Source: Patagioenas fasciata (taxonomy: Eukaryota; Chordata; Aves; Columbiformes; Columbidae). Taken from it: a stretch of DNA of 64,000 bases. This document shows, piece by piece, positions 25,463-37,975 of this stretch (position 1 is the stretch's first letter; every line of letters starts with the position of its first letter). Below the pieces are notes generated by a model that had not been told where the DNA came from, did no database searches, and worked only from the letters and a program-made list of their open reading frames with translations. Location: NCBI RefSeq assembly GCF_037038585.1, contig NC_092524.1, positions 70,642,552 to 70,706,551 of the forward strand, read 5' to 3'. The position numbers and the translations under genes were made by a program.

Positions 25463-26386
25463 CACAGTATCACAGTATGTTTGGGATTGGAAGGGACCTC
25501 AAAAGATCATCTAGTCCAATCCCCCTGCTGGAGCAGGAACGCCTAGGTGAGGTCGCACAGGAAGGTGTCCAGGCGGGTTTGAATGTCTCCAGGGAAGGAG
25601 ACTCCACAACCTCCCTGGGCAGCCTGTTCCAGTGCTCTGTTACCCTCACTAAGAAGAAGTTCTTTCTCAAATTTAAGTGGAACCTCTTGTGTTCCAGCTT
25701 GATCCCATTGCCCCTTGTCCTATCATTGTTTGCCACTGAGAAGAGCCTGACTCCATCCTCGTGGCACTCACCCTTTATATATTTATAAACATTAATAAGG
25801 TCACCCCTCAGTCTCCTCTTCTCCAAACTAAAGAGCCCCAGCTCCCTCAGCCTTTCTTCATAAGGGAGATGCTCCACTCCCTTAATCATCTTTGTTGCCC
25901 TACGCTGGACCCTCTCCAGCAGTTCCCTGTCCTTCTTGAACTGAGGGGCCCAGAACTGGACACAATATTCCAGATGGGGTCTCACCAGGGCGGAGTAGAG
26001 GGGAAGGAGGACCTCTCTCGATCTACTGACCACCCCCCTTGTAATACACCCAAGGATGCCATTGGCCTTCCTGGCCACAAGGGCACAGTGCTGGCTCATG
26101 GTCATCCTGTTGTCCACCAGGACCCCCAGGTCCCTTTCCCCTACACTGCTCTCTAATAGGTCATGGCCCAACCTATACTGGAACTTGGGATTGTTCCTGC
26201 CCAGATGCAGGACTCTACACTTTCCCTTGTTAAATTCCATCAGGTTATCCCCCGCCCAACTCTCCAGCCTGTCCAGGTCCCGCTGGATGGCAGCACAGCC
26301 TTCTGGCGTGTCAGCCACTCCTCCCAGCTTAGTGTCATCAGCAAACTTGCTGATAGTACACTCAATTCCCTCGTCTAAATCATTAG
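25463..26386 (-). mobile_element. CR1 LINE, best-preserved copy
   Basis: Reversed element of about 920 bp. The 3' tail at 25463-25479 is two copies of a CACAGTAT octamer. The body covers the 3' UTR and the last third of ORF2. The truncation point near 26386 falls just before the NDLDEGIE string that precedes the reverse transcriptase catalytic FADD motif. It differs in 3' end sequence (GGATTGGAAGGGACCTC on this strand) from the two other CR1 subfamilies in the window. ORF1 and the endonuclease part of ORF2 are absent, so it cannot move by itself. Confidence 0.96.
25470..26386 (-). pseudogene. CR1 ORF2 remnant (reverse transcriptase C-terminal part)
   Basis: One uninterrupted frame of about 305 codons inside the CR1 copy, ending with a stop at 25470-25472. 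It begins near [17 protein letters not shown], where the FADD residues (codons at 26334-26345) are the CR1 form of the metal-binding YxDD motif of reverse transcriptase palm motif C. Further on come the strings [20 protein letters not shown] and [20 protein letters not shown], typical of the region after the RT core in CR1. The N-terminal endonuclease and most RT motifs are missing, so this is a 5'-truncated pseudogene. The absence of stops suggests a fairly recent insertion. Its first possible GTG start at 26318 is almost certainly not used. Confidence 0.93.
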
Positions 26387-26512
26387 CTGTCAGAGGTTAT
26401 TTTCTCCATTGTACAAGGATGAGGACTCTCCGAGAAGTCTCATTGTCAGACAATTTTTAGGCTTCCAGAAACCTCTGCAAGGAGTGGTGAGTGAGCTGCA
26501 AGTCCCACTGCA
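26387..26512. other. Short unique spacer
   Basis: About 125 bp between the CR1 truncation point and the 56-bp minisatellite. No feature seen. Confidence 0.5.
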
Positions 26513-27178
26513 CCCTGTGCCAGGTCCTCCTCTCGGAGACAGGCTCTGCATCTCCACCTTGCACTGCACCCTGTGCCAGGTCCTCCTCTCGGTGACAGGC
26601 TCTGCATCTCCACCTTGCACTGCACCCTGTGCCAGGTCCTTCTCTCGGTGACAGGCCCTGCATCTCCACCTTGCACTGCACCCTGTGCCAGGTCCTCCTC
26701 TCGGTGACAGGCTCTGCATCTCCACCTTGCACTGCACCCTGTGCCAGGTCCTCCTCTCGGTGACAGGCTCTGCATCTCCACCTTGCACTGCACCCTGTGC
26801 CAGGTCCTCCTCTCGGTGACAGGCCCTGCATCTCCACCTTGCACTGCACCCTGTGCCAGGTCCTCCTCTCGGAGACAGGCTCTCCATCTCCACCTTGCAC
26901 TGCACCCTGTGCCAGGTCCTCCTCTCGGAGACAGGCTCTGCATCTCCACCTTGCACTGCACCCTGTGCCAGGTCCTCCTCTCGGTGACAGGCCCTGCATC
27001 TCCACCTTGCACTGCACCCTGTGCCAGGTCCTCCTCTCGGTGACAGGCTCTCCATCTCCACCTTGCACTGCACCCTGTGCCAGGTCCTCCTCTCGGAGAC
27101 AGGCTCTGCATCTCCACCTTGCACTGCACCCTGTGCCAGGTCCTCCTCTCGGTGACAGGCTCTCCATCTCCGCCTTGC
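26513..27178. repeat. 56-bp minisatellite, about 12 copies
   Basis: Units start at 26513 and every 56 bases to 27129 with no length change. Each begins CCCTGTGCCAGGTCCT. The copies differ at three main sites: TCGGAGAC/TCGGTGAC, GGCTCTG/GGCCCTG and TGCATC/TCCATC. These variants are interspersed along the array, as expected from unequal exchange or gene conversion. Because 56 is not divisible by three, each reading frame cycles through all phases, and lack of a stop in the unit holds open frames of 244-270 codons on the minus strand. They are not genes. Confidence 0.98.
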
Positions 27179-28020
27179 CTTGTCTCTCCATGCTCAACCA
27201 CCCGTGGCCAGGTGGGTTTCCCTGGCGCATCCCGGCTGGGCTCCTGCTCAGCGAGCGGCTCTGCCCCATCCCGGTGTCAGGGACAGGTTTCTTCTCTCAG
27301 GCACGGATTAGTTAATACTTAAAGCATCTTCAGAGAGCTTATTTGTGTGCTAATAGGATTAGCAGGGAATACACAAGGAAGGACGCTTAGAGAAAGAAAC
27401 AATTGTACTCTTTCAGAATATATTTGTATTCAGTTTGATGTTTGCGTCTCTGATTCAACCAGGAAAACCGCAAAAGCACCCTTAGATAATGTGGCAGCAG
27501 GAAACCCTGATGGCGTGGCCTGTCAGCGCACAGTCCCCAGATGCGTGCCTTGTCGCCTGCGATGGCGTCGATTGCTCCTTGTAATCCAGTCTGTCACCTC
27601 GATGAGCTCCAAACCGCCTGGGAGACGTCAGTCCGCTCTCCCGTGCTGTAATTCCCAGCATTTCAGCAGCGCTTTTTGTTGAGCAGGCGTGCCAAACTTA
27701 GCACGTGCTTCGTAATCCTGGCACTACAACTGCCCCAGGCCCTCTTTCTAATGTCTTTGCAGCCCTTTCCTAGAAACCACCTCAGGAGAATCAGGTCTCA
27801 CTGCTCTGCATACAGAGAATTTGTCTTATTAGTAGAAAACTATCAAGATTTGTGGATGGGTAAGAAGATACTGCACCTGAAGCTCTTGTTGCTTTCTGAG
27901 AAATGCCGGGAATTTGTGCTGGTTTTGGGACAGACCGTGTTCTTATTTGCTCCCAGTGGTGTTCTGGATGCAGGAAACATCTGCAGCAGAACTCCCGTCC
28001 GCGTCCCGGCTCCGTCAGGA
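27179..28020. other. Unique noncoding DNA
   Basis: No recognisable gene, RNA or repeat. Short open frames only. Confidence 0.5.
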
Positions 28021-28092
28021 CAGCAGCGGTGGCAGTGACAGCAGCGGTGGCAGTGACAGCAGCGGTGGCAGTGACAGCAGCGGTGGCAGCAA
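28021..28092. repeat. 18-bp minisatellite, 4 copies
   Basis: Units CAGCAGCGGTGGCAGTGA start at 28021, 28039, 28057 and 28075, the last with two changes. In one forward frame it reads SSGGSD repeats. There is no supporting coding context. Confidence 0.95.
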
Positions 28093-31000
28093 TGGCGGTG
28101 CCAGCACAGGCTCAGATCTCCGCTGCCTCCCGGCGTTTTGTCTGCTCAGAAGGCTCGTTAGCATGCAAACGTCTTGGAATGCAAGCTGGGAAGCGAGCTT
28201 GGTGTCAGCCCTTGCGTTGTGGAGACTGACGCCGCCAATATGGTCCTTGTGCAAACAAAGCCCGCAAGTGGCGCAACCCGCACCAGATCCATTTGCTGCC
28301 TGCTTGCATTTCAAAAGTATTTAATGCCTTAGCAGACAAGTTGGACTATTTTAGGTAGATAAATGGCACATGGAAGGACTAGGATGCGGTAATTTAATGT
28401 TGATTTCTTTACAGCCCAGGGGACCAAAGAGGTCGCAGCGACTTCAGGGTGGAGGATCTAGTAACCCATTCGGATGTGTTTGGGAAGATCCACACAGGGT
28501 TTTGCCTTTTCCCTCTCGCACCAAGAGTGCTGCAGGTGAGTCAGAATTTATGCAAGGAAAGCTTATCAAAGGTTTAATTGCCTGCAAGGATCCAGGGCAG
28601 GGTGGTTTCAGGACCAACACCTCGTCTCACATCGGACATCTTGATTTTGGTTCTGATTTCTGCTCAGCGTTCCTGATATCAGGGTGCTGATGCTGTCCTC
28701 GGGGTTGCAGTAGGCTGTTCTTCACCACCAGAGATACTCTTTGTAGTTTTTAATCTCTTACCTACTCCAGCAGTTTTCTGTGGGGCAACATGCCCGAAAG
28801 CAAGATTGGTTTGATAAAGAAACGTCCTTATGTCTGTGGATGAACAAAAGTGTTGCTAATTTCTATTAAAAGAATGCCAAACTGTAACTGCATTAGCATA
28901 CTTTAATCCATCTTCCTGGATCAAATAATCTGTTATCACTCTGGGTTTGCCGATTTTTGCAAGTGCAGAGTTTTTTTATCTGCTGGGTGGTGTTTAAATT
29001 CAACCAAGCCCTCTCTAACTGCTTCGGCAATAGGTTTTGCACGCAACAATAAATTTCACTCAGAAAACAAATGATACGACTATGCAAAAAGATTGTGAAA
29101 ATGGGTTTCTAAATGCGTATGCACAACCGCTTATGTCAAAAGAGTTTATCAGTTTGTCCAGTCATTCCAGCAAGTACCACGTAACGTATCTCCAGCCAGA
29201 GAGCAAAGCATACATTTCAAATGCTCATCTACAGCATAACAATTGGTAAGTTGTTAAAAATACATTTTGCCATGATCATGGATATTCAGCGAGCAGACAA
29301 ACCAGAGTCATTGAGTTGCTTGGTATAAACCGGTTGCTCTAATAGGTCTGATCATGTATGTATATATGCACAATTTGATAACAGGTCTGAAATTTGTGCC
29401 ATGATTGAATGGCTGCTTTCTGTCTAAATATTGCCAGAGGGTTTCTTTGGGTCATTGGTAGCGGTGACTTTTGAATGTTAAAATGAATATTTATTTTTCT
29501 GGAAAAAAAAGAGGAAATTTAACTTTCAAATGGAAAAAGCTGTGGCTGCAGAAGGTCTGCTCGGGTCTGGGAAGAGAAACCAAAATGGGAAGGGAGTTTC
29601 AGGGGTACGAGGGATTGGAAATTGAAGTGGGATTATCAGCTCTTCTGCTGCTGCTCCTGTGAATAAAAACCTGTGTGTTTTCTGTGCTTCTATGAGCCTG
29701 AAGCTTTCTTTGAAATTTCATGCTGTTAAGCAAAGATAGCAGGGAAGATCATGAACACAGAAATCTTAATTATGTGAAGGAGAGTCCTGTTTGCTTACTG
29801 ATGCATTAAAAAGTTCATATTGGGGACTTATACCTTAGTCATGTCAGTTTAGCTTTATTTTATATCATATTCTACAAAATTGCTTTCAGTTTTTCTCTGT
29901 GGCATTAGGTCCCCAATTGTCAGATATTGCTGCCTATGAAATGAAGTTAATAATCTAAAAAAGGTTATCTATTTGTAATTTAACATGATATCACGGTGCA
30001 AGGCTGCTGATCTGTATATCCACGGGAATCTTCTGCGGGTCGGGTCTTCCCCAGACCAGTACCACGAACCGGGAGTAGCGGTGATTTCTGGTTTATCTCC
30101 GTGTCTCCCTTGCAGGTTTAGCTGGTGGTTGGTTAACCCTCATTTCCAGCCTTGTGTACCCACCAGAATGGCTTTGCCGAGGTGGTGCTGAGCCACCCCA
30201 CCGTGTCCCTGGCGCGGGGACAAGGACCATGGTTCTCCCCAGGAAACATGCCAATGCTCCGCTCCTTGCAATTACGCCTATGGAGTATTGGATTAATTGG
30301 GTTGATTTAAAACCTGGAGGGTCGGAAACTGGAATTTTTTTGCAGAATTGGTACCCGCTCGGGTGGGGACAAGGCCCTGTCACTCAGTGTCAGCAGCACT
30401 GGCTAATTGCTATGTGGATTCCCTCCAGTTATTAGATTCCTAAGTCCCCAAAGTGCTTCCCAAGGCAGTTTAGAAGTGCATTTAAATACATTTACCGTGG
30501 TCAATTCTGCTAAGTGCTTTTCTGGCCGCCTTCTATGAAAGCAGAACAATACTGGTCATTTGGCTGTGTTTGGCTTGTGGTGAAGGCCCCTACTTTTAGC
30601 AGGTGAAGCTTTTCATTAGGCTGTTGTAGGAACGGTGTGAGAAAGATGTTATGTGCCAGCTCACCTGCCTTGTCTCGAGAGCAGATAGGAGGTAAAGGTG
30701 AAATGAAAGGAAACAAATTGCAGTGTGAATCCTGTAGCTGCATCGTCCACACACCAGCCGCTCAACGACGGCCGGGGAAGGGATCTTGTTTCGTAGCTGT
30801 TGCTGTACTGCAGATCTGTAATTCAAATACGGTTTTCTGGAGGTCTCCACCAGCACCGTGACAGCAGGGCTCGGACCTGATCCGGGCAGCAGCCACAGCA
30901 GATGCCGAAGGAAGAGTATGAGGATGGGGATGGGGAATGGTGATGTTTGCTGGTAGGCAGTACCAGCATCCCTGTTTCTACAGCTCGGGGGCTTCTTGAG

Positions 31001-31729
31001 TCAGGTGAATATTTTTGTATTTAAAAGTTCTTGGTATGTTGTTCTTCAGTGAATTTACCTAATTGCATTTTGAACCTAATTATCCTTTTAAGGAAAGTAG
31101 GTGTTCATTGTCCAGCTCCTCTCTGACTACGTTCAGCTGAGACATGCACCTCCTACAAGGATCCAGACCAACCCAGATGTGAAAGATCAGTCTCCCCAGT
31201 GAGATGTTTCTTGGCATCTGAGGGATTCTTCAACATTGAGGCAAACAAGGGTTTGGTTTCAGTTCTGAGTTGAAGTTGGTTTAAGCTTATTATTTGTTTT
31301 GGGGTGCCTCCATGACAATACGTCACACAAGCTTTGGGCCCCGGCGGATCTCTGCACTGCTCGCCCGTGTCCCCAGGAGGGTTATGTGTTCCCCCAGGGC
31401 TGGGTTACGTGTTCCCCATCATCCCTTTGGTCCCCTCCAGCCACGAAGCTGTGCTGCTCAAGCTGAAGAACCAAAGTCAGTTTTGCTCAAGCCCAAAAGC
31501 AGTAGAGCTGGACCACGGCGGCGGTGGTAACCCCCAGGGGACCGTGCCTGGGCGGCAGAGCTGCCACCGGTGCCGTGTCACTGCCCTTTGCCTTGTTTGC
31601 TGTTTTCCCTGAAGTCCATGACGAATTCCTGAGTCACCCATTCTGAGAAGTCCACCGAGTTTAGACCTCCTGGGACTCGGTGCCCGAGGACTGTGAAGCT
31701 GGGCGGTGAGAGGCCTCGGCACGCTTTCG
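28093..31729. other. Unique noncoding DNA
   Basis: About 3.6 kb, AT-rich at 28790-29480 and 29660-29990. No gene, RNA or mobile element is recognised. Confidence 0.5.
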
Positions 31730-31890
31730 ATTGCTAATTGTTTCCTAAATATTCCAATTCATTTGTAAAGCACGTTGCCATGGTAACAATAATTTCTGTG
31801 TTAGGAATATCAGACACCTCTTGAATCAATTTGTTTTCCCTTGTTGCCATAGCGACAGACATTTTGTCAGAATTATTTAGGCAGAGAGGA
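31730..31890. promoter_or_regulatory. Candidate regulatory element with two RFX X-box-like motifs
   Basis: GTTGCCATGGTAAC at 31774-31787 is a nearly perfect palindromic X-box, the site bound by RFX winged-helix factors (known from ciliary and MHC II promoters). A second, weaker one, GTTGCCATAGCGAC, lies at 31843-31856, 69 bp away in the same orientation. The intervening DNA is AT-rich and repeat-free, like a short enhancer. The motif match is seen directly. Binding and activity are inferred. Confidence 0.45.
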
Positions 31891-33663
31891 ATCTGGAGAC
31901 CTTTGCAGAGGAGCTGCAGAAGCAGCCCGGGGGGGCCCAGCCTCACCGTCTCCTCCTGCCCGCTGCAAATGGGTCCCCCAGGTCCCAGCGAGCGTTAATT
32001 GACTCGATTACAAGCAGCCCCCTCAGCTCGTGCCCCATCCTCTCCATCTCCAAACTCCGGCACGTCTCTAGTCCTGCTGATGGTCCCCATCATCTGGCGG
32101 GGCTCTGGACCTGTCCCAGCCCCCAGCCTGCGGTGCCTTTCTTCTCTGCATTCTCGAATGGTTTATCCTTTTACATCTGGGTCTCTGCTCACACCTCAGC
32201 CTTCCTGCGTTTTAGAGCAGCGTCTAATAAACAAGTCAGGGAAAAAGTGTTTATCTGGTGCAATAATTAGTGATGCAGGATAGGTGTGTTTGAAAAATAT
32301 CAACAGCTCATTTAATTGCCTAGGTGGTAGGTGAGGTCTTTGAAATCTCTGGCTTGCAATAACTAGCATGCAACCTGTTTTTTGTGCAGAATTGGTGCTG
32401 CTTCGCAGCGGCAGTTCAGGGGTGAGCTCCCCAGTCAGTGTATCGACCCCTTTGGGGCACGGTGCCTTCTCCGCTCCTCCAGCTCAGCTCGTGGCACCCG
32501 TGGTGAGCAGGGCTCTCCAACGGTGCCGCCGCAGCCAGCGCTGCCCTTTGTTCTTAGGAGTGCGTGGAATCCTTGGGGGGGAGAAAAGTCACAAAGAAAA
32601 AGAAAGAATCTGAGCACTGTTAATTTGGTCATTCGCATAGTCCAGGTTCTTATAATCTCTTGAAGATTGTATATATATCTTTTCTGTATATATTCTATAT
32701 AAGTATATTTGAAGAATAATAATACCATTTTTAGCTCGCATCCCATTGACTTCATCTGTATTAAAAAATATCTGAAAGGTTCTGTTATTGAACACAAGAG
32801 TTGAAATCACAAGCCAGCTTTGGAAAACAAACCAAAGTTCTGGGTGCCAGTCAGGAATGTGCTGTGGGGCAGCGGCTCCAGCAGGACCCCGGGGCTGTGC
32901 CGCTCTGTGCTGCGTTTCCAGTGCTGCAGGACGTTCCCACTCTGTGATGGCAGAGCCTGTTATCTCCTTGAGAAATAATCTCTAATATTGCTTTCCCTGG
33001 AAATGTCCAGGCAGAGGAGCCAGAACACTGGAGCAGCAGCTGACATCTGGCAAACTGACTGAGGAAAATACCTTGCGGCAGACAAATGCTTCTCCGCACC
33101 AGCTGCTCCGTAAATCCATCCATCCCCGTGTATGTACAGGCGAGCACTGTGCTCCGTGTGTAATCCTGAGCCCAGGAGCATCTCCAAGGCACAGGGAAAA
33201 TCCCTGCAGGGAACGTTTCTCTTGCATGTTGAAGATAACCAGAAAATCTAACGTGGTGCTTTTCTTCCTGAGTAAATCCCAGGAAGCATTCAGGGATTTA
33301 CAAGGCCTGTGCTGCGTTACCTTCCCCGGCTCCCATGGCTCCACCTGCACGTTCGCCTCCACTTGGTGGTACTGTTCTCTCTGTCTTCTCTCTGCCAGCG
33401 CTGGGAGCAGCTGTGGGTGCTGCAAGGAGACAGTTCCTACCAAATATCTGAGTGAAGTTGCATTTAGCATGTGCTTTTCTCTGCGATGCAGTGAGGTTTG
33501 ACTCTCGGATCCTTCCTGGACTGGGTTTTCTGGCGTTCAAAACACTTCCTTCTAGTGTGGAAAGAAGTAGAAAAAAATCTTAAAAACCTGAAAATGCTAC
33601 CACGTGAGCAGCTCTGCCTTGTCTTCAGGTGGCTGTACGTGCAGGTCTGACCCTGAGGGAGGT
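31891..33663. other. Unique noncoding DNA
   Basis: GC-rich patches at 31900-32120 and 32840-32940, with an AT-rich stretch at 32640-32790. No exon or repeat is recognised. Confidence 0.5.
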
Positions 33664-34146
33664 GGGCCCCTCAGTTCCAGAAGGACAGGGAACTGCTGCA
33701 GAGAGTCCAGCGCAGCCACCAAGATGCTGAAGGGAGTGGAGCATCTCCCGTGTGAGGAAAGGCTGAGGGAGCTGGGGCTCTGGAGCTGGAGAAGAGGAGA
33801 CTGAGGGGGGACTCATTCATGGGGATCAATATGGAAAGGGGCAGTGTCAGGAGGATGGAGCCAGGCTCTTCTGGGTGACAACCAGTGACAGGACAAGGGG
33901 CAATGGGTGCAAACTGGAACACAGGAGGTTCCACTTAAATTTGAGAAGAAACTTGTTGGGGGTGAGGGTGGCAGAGCCTGGCCCAGGCTGCCCAGGGAGG
34001 TTGTGGAGTCTCCTTCTGTGCAGCCATTCAAACCCGCCTGGACACCTTCCTGTGGAACCTCAGCTGGGTGTTCCTGCTCCATGGGGGGATTGCACTGGAT
34101 GAGCTTTACAGGGCCCTTCAACCCCTCACGTTCTGGGGTTCTATGA
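33664..34146 (+). mobile_element. CR1 LINE, 3' fragment
   Basis: Forward copy of the same subfamily as 22043-22567, with which it shares long identical blocks (from CAGAAGGACAGGGAACTGCT onward). It ends in TTCTGGGGTTCTATGA at 34146. It is 5'-truncated about 35 bases further in than the 22-kb copy. Frameshifted and non-functional. Confidence 0.94.
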
Positions 34147-37100
34147 CAGCGCAGGACCAGCGCTCTGCCCTGAAACCAGTCTAAAACCTTCTCCGGGTTT
34201 AGGGCAGCAGGTGACAGGACTGGCTGGTGCTCCTCTCCAGGGAGGTCAGGTCCAGCTCTAAGTGTCCCCATGTCCTGCCTCAGGGGTGCCTTCCCAACTC
34301 CTCCTCTCCTGGCAAAAGGCGTCGGGATGAAGGGCTTGCAGCTAACAGCGTTGTTCATGAGCAGTTCCCCTGCGAGGCGGGAGGCACAGGGACCCACGCT
34401 CTGCAGGAGCTCGGTGGCTGCTTGGGGACATCCCAGCGCCATCCCTGCCATGGTTCTGCTGGAGCCGAGCTGTGCTGGGGCTGCCCTGTCACCAAGCGCT
34501 GCTCTGAGGGGTTGTTTTCCGCACAGACAAGCGGAATGGAAGGGTTTTTTCCCCGGGCGAGAAGCAAGGCGATGCTGCGGGAGGAGAGCGGTGCCCGGCC
34601 GCGCGGTGCTGGCGCAGGGCAGCTCACCTCAGCTCAGCGAGACGTGTTGTCACTTCGGGTTTTCATTTTTATTCTAGATATTAAAAATGTCCATAAGTGC
34701 TCCTCCACCTTGATAACGGGCTGTCCTTGTTTTGCTCTGACTGCTTTTGGCTGTGATCTGAGCAAAAGTGCAATTAAACCTGGCGAGGCGGGTTGTGCCA
34801 AGGCATTTGCTTCTGTTCCCGTGCTGCACAGGTGCATCTTGTTTTCTGCAGAGAAAAATCGCAGCAGCACCTGCTGTAAATGGAATTATTGTAATATTAA
34901 TTTTAATTTTTTTAATTGAAGTGTGCCATTTATAAATAGCTTATCTGAATGGCATTTACTGTGTTTCTCTTTCCTAACAGCAGCAGGCTTCCAATCACTG
35001 GAAACTCGTGGTTATTAAAACATAGTAAATTGGTTTGCAAGCTAAAAACTCCTGTTCTTTTCTAAAGGCTCGATTGCCACAGGGATTGGCTGAATTGTGA
35101 AATGGAAAGAGAAAGGAGATTTTTCGTCTCCTAATGCCTCAAGTACGTTGGCAACCTGGCTGGTGGTGACAGTGTTTGTCATGGGCTGTGCCGCGCTCTG
35201 GAAACATCTGTGCCTGTCACATCTGTTTTACCCAGAGATGTGTAGTGCATTTGAGAGCGGGATGTAAGCGTTGTTTGGGAGGCTCCAGGGGACAAGGGTA
35301 AAAAGTGGGGCTAAAATTGTCCACATCTCTTCCCCCACACTTTTTGGGGCTGCCCTCCCGCCCCTCGCCCGGCAGGTGCTGAATGTCACCTGCAGGTCAC
35401 AGCGGTGCAGGCCCGTCCCGTGGATGCTCTCCGTCGCTCAGCCAGAGCAGATTTTCTCATTTGCTTGTAAGTCTTTCATTTCCCCCCCACTTCGGCTGCT
35501 GTGGGTGAGAACCGGGGTCTGGCACAGCCTTAAACTGGAGAAAAGCTGCCGTGTCCCAGGTTGGTGCCACCAGGGAGACCGCGGGGACAAACCCAAAAGC
35601 TCCAGCGTCCTGGTGCACGTCAGCGTGCAGCCCGGCTGAGCTGGGTACTGCAGACTTTCTGATGGCTTTATAATTACAAGGGCTACCCGTTCTCATGCTG
35701 TGCATTAGAAATCATTATCTAGGATGAGAAATAAACCTCTTAACAGATTACTGTTGCAAAATGTATGATACTTGGCTTTCTTGGAAGCAGACAGCTTCAG
35801 TCTCTGTCAAGAGTAGTGTAATTACTGTAATGAGCTTTTGGCAGGCTTTTTTGGAAGTGCAGTTCTTCTTATTCTTCTCTCGAGAAAGCAAAACAAATAG
35901 GTGGCTCTGGGAAAGGAAGGTGTCCTCCAAGCCCTTGCCCCCACCTTCCTCAACGCCCACGAACACCAAATGAAAGAGGAGAGGGCTTTGCTAGTGCCTT
36001 GCTAATGACAGCTTTGCTTCCAAAGCGATGCCTCAGACTGTAAGCAGCTGCTTTTGGAGAGTTCAACCTTGACAAGGCATCTGCTCCAGCGCCTTTGGAT
36101 GTGGCAGCGCTGGAGGGAGGGGGTTTTTCATAGCGATTGCCGAAACTCCTGGAATTTCACAGTGAAAATGAAGCAAGAGGCAGGTGGCAGACGCCTTCTG
36201 AAGCAGCACGGCCGGAGCTGGCGGTGACATTGCAAAGCAGCACGGTGAATTGGAGGATCACGGAAACAGTGGCAGAGCCAGAAATGGTCCTGTACCCCCC
36301 GAAATGCCGTTACTGTCTTCCCCTTTAAGCATGCAGCATTCATGGGAATGCAGTCACCATGTGCATTGTTCATTTAAATTGCCACTCAAACCTGTGATTT
36401 CCCTTTTTCAAAGACAGTGAGCCCAGTTCACTGCTCCTTTGCATCTGGCCGTTTTAACCGCAGCCGTGTGATGTGTAGAGGAGGCTGTGCTGCGCTGTGC
36501 TGCGCTGGAGCAGTGAGGCGCTGTGAGCTGTCTGTGTGCCGTACAGCCCGTCCAACCGCCTCCCCCAGGACCCCCTTCCCACGGCAGCCACTGTCAGCTG
36601 TTTTGGGGCAGAACCAGAGAGTTTCTGCTGAGCAGCCCCTGGGCTGAGCTGCACACAGGGCAGGTCCTGGCGCAGCCCATGGCCCCTCTCGCTGCTGAGG
36701 TTCCGGTGGCTGGGATGGGCTGGTGTGCCCTGAGCGTGTCTCTGCTCATAGCAAAGGCCATGGCCAGGGCCACCTGAAGGGACGGTGGGTCCTGAGAAGG
36801 CTGTGGGCTGAAAATCAGCACGTGGGGAGGAAAAGGAGGAACATCCCTTTCTGCAGAGGGCATGGTGTCCAGGCAGCCTTACTCCCCGGTTTAATTCGTC
36901 CTGATTACCGGGCTTCGAAACAGAAGTGGAGGTTGGTGGAGGTTTTTGTCAACCCTGAAATAGTCTGGACCATCAAACTGACCTGTTTTAACGTGGTTTT
37001 CAGTAGCCAAGCAGGCTGTTAAACTGGAATTTACAAACAACTTCTTCCCTGGGAAGAAGTAAAGGCAAGTGACGGAACAGCACCAATGCCACCATGGGCT

Positions 37101-37975
37101 CGGTCCTGCCTGAGCGTGCCGTCCCACCGCTGCCAGATCCCACCCTCACCCCTGTGCTGCCACCTCCTCCTGCCGACCCCTGGCTCGGCACAACGGGGCA
37201 CGGGGCTCTGTGCCAGGGCCAGGAGGACGATGCTGCAGCCTTTGCCTGCAGTGATGTCCCTTCGGTCAGGAGCGTTCAGACACAGGGAGCGCGCTGGGTT
37301 CATTGCTGCTCCGCAGGGTCGCAGCAACCCTGAGCATCCAGGAGCGGGCAGCAGCCTGTTCCTGGGGCACGGTGAAGAAGGCAGGGGCAAAACTGGGAAC
37401 TGATAGAAAAACAGAGTGCACGGGCTGGACCTCAGCACGAGCCAAAGTGCTGGTTTGGCTTTGCTGGTGGGCAGTGGCGCAGGCCCGTGGTGCCCGTGGT
37501 GGGGCTGTGCATGGGGCTGGGGACCGTGGCACGGGCACGGTGACATCCCCAGGCTCTGCTCAAGCTGGTTTGAATAATGTCCGCAAATAGATGGACATTT
37601 TTTTTCGCTCCCCTGTCAGCTGATGTATTGATGATTTATAAATATATTTCTGTTATATGACTGGCTCTGCAGCCCTCCAAGGATTATTCATAATAAAAAA
37701 GACTGACAGAAAATAAGGAATGCAACAGCCTTTCTAGCAGCTAATGTGTTTTGGGTGGGTTTTTTTTCCTCATGCTGCCAGCTCAGTTTTCATGGCAGTG
37801 AGAAGTAGTGCTTGAGCAGAACAGAACTGATCCTGACGGCACACGGGCTGCGGATTCCTGCTGGAGGGGAGCGTGGCCTCGCGTGCGGCGCAGGAGCAGC
37901 CCGGGGCTCCCCTCCTGGAGCAGCTCGCTTGGGTAAGGCAGCACAAAACCCACTGCTAATGAGGGTCTGGTGTGT
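34147..37975. other. Unique noncoding DNA with local CpG-rich patches
   Basis: A CpG-rich patch lies at about 34545-34625 and others at 36440-36560 and 37080-37200. AT-rich, enhancer-like stretches lie at 34880-35050 and 37590-37740. The open frame 34227-34919 (+, 230 codons) has no recognisable domain. No exon can be supported. Confidence 0.45.

Noticed and set aside
26390-27315. Frames of 172-270 codons across the 56-bp array
   Set aside because: All minus-strand frames are open because the unit has no stop in them. The peptide is only the translated minisatellite.
34227-34919. 230-codon + strand frame
   Set aside because: No family resemblance, and competing frames in the same GC-rich patch. 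It begins just after a CR1 copy.
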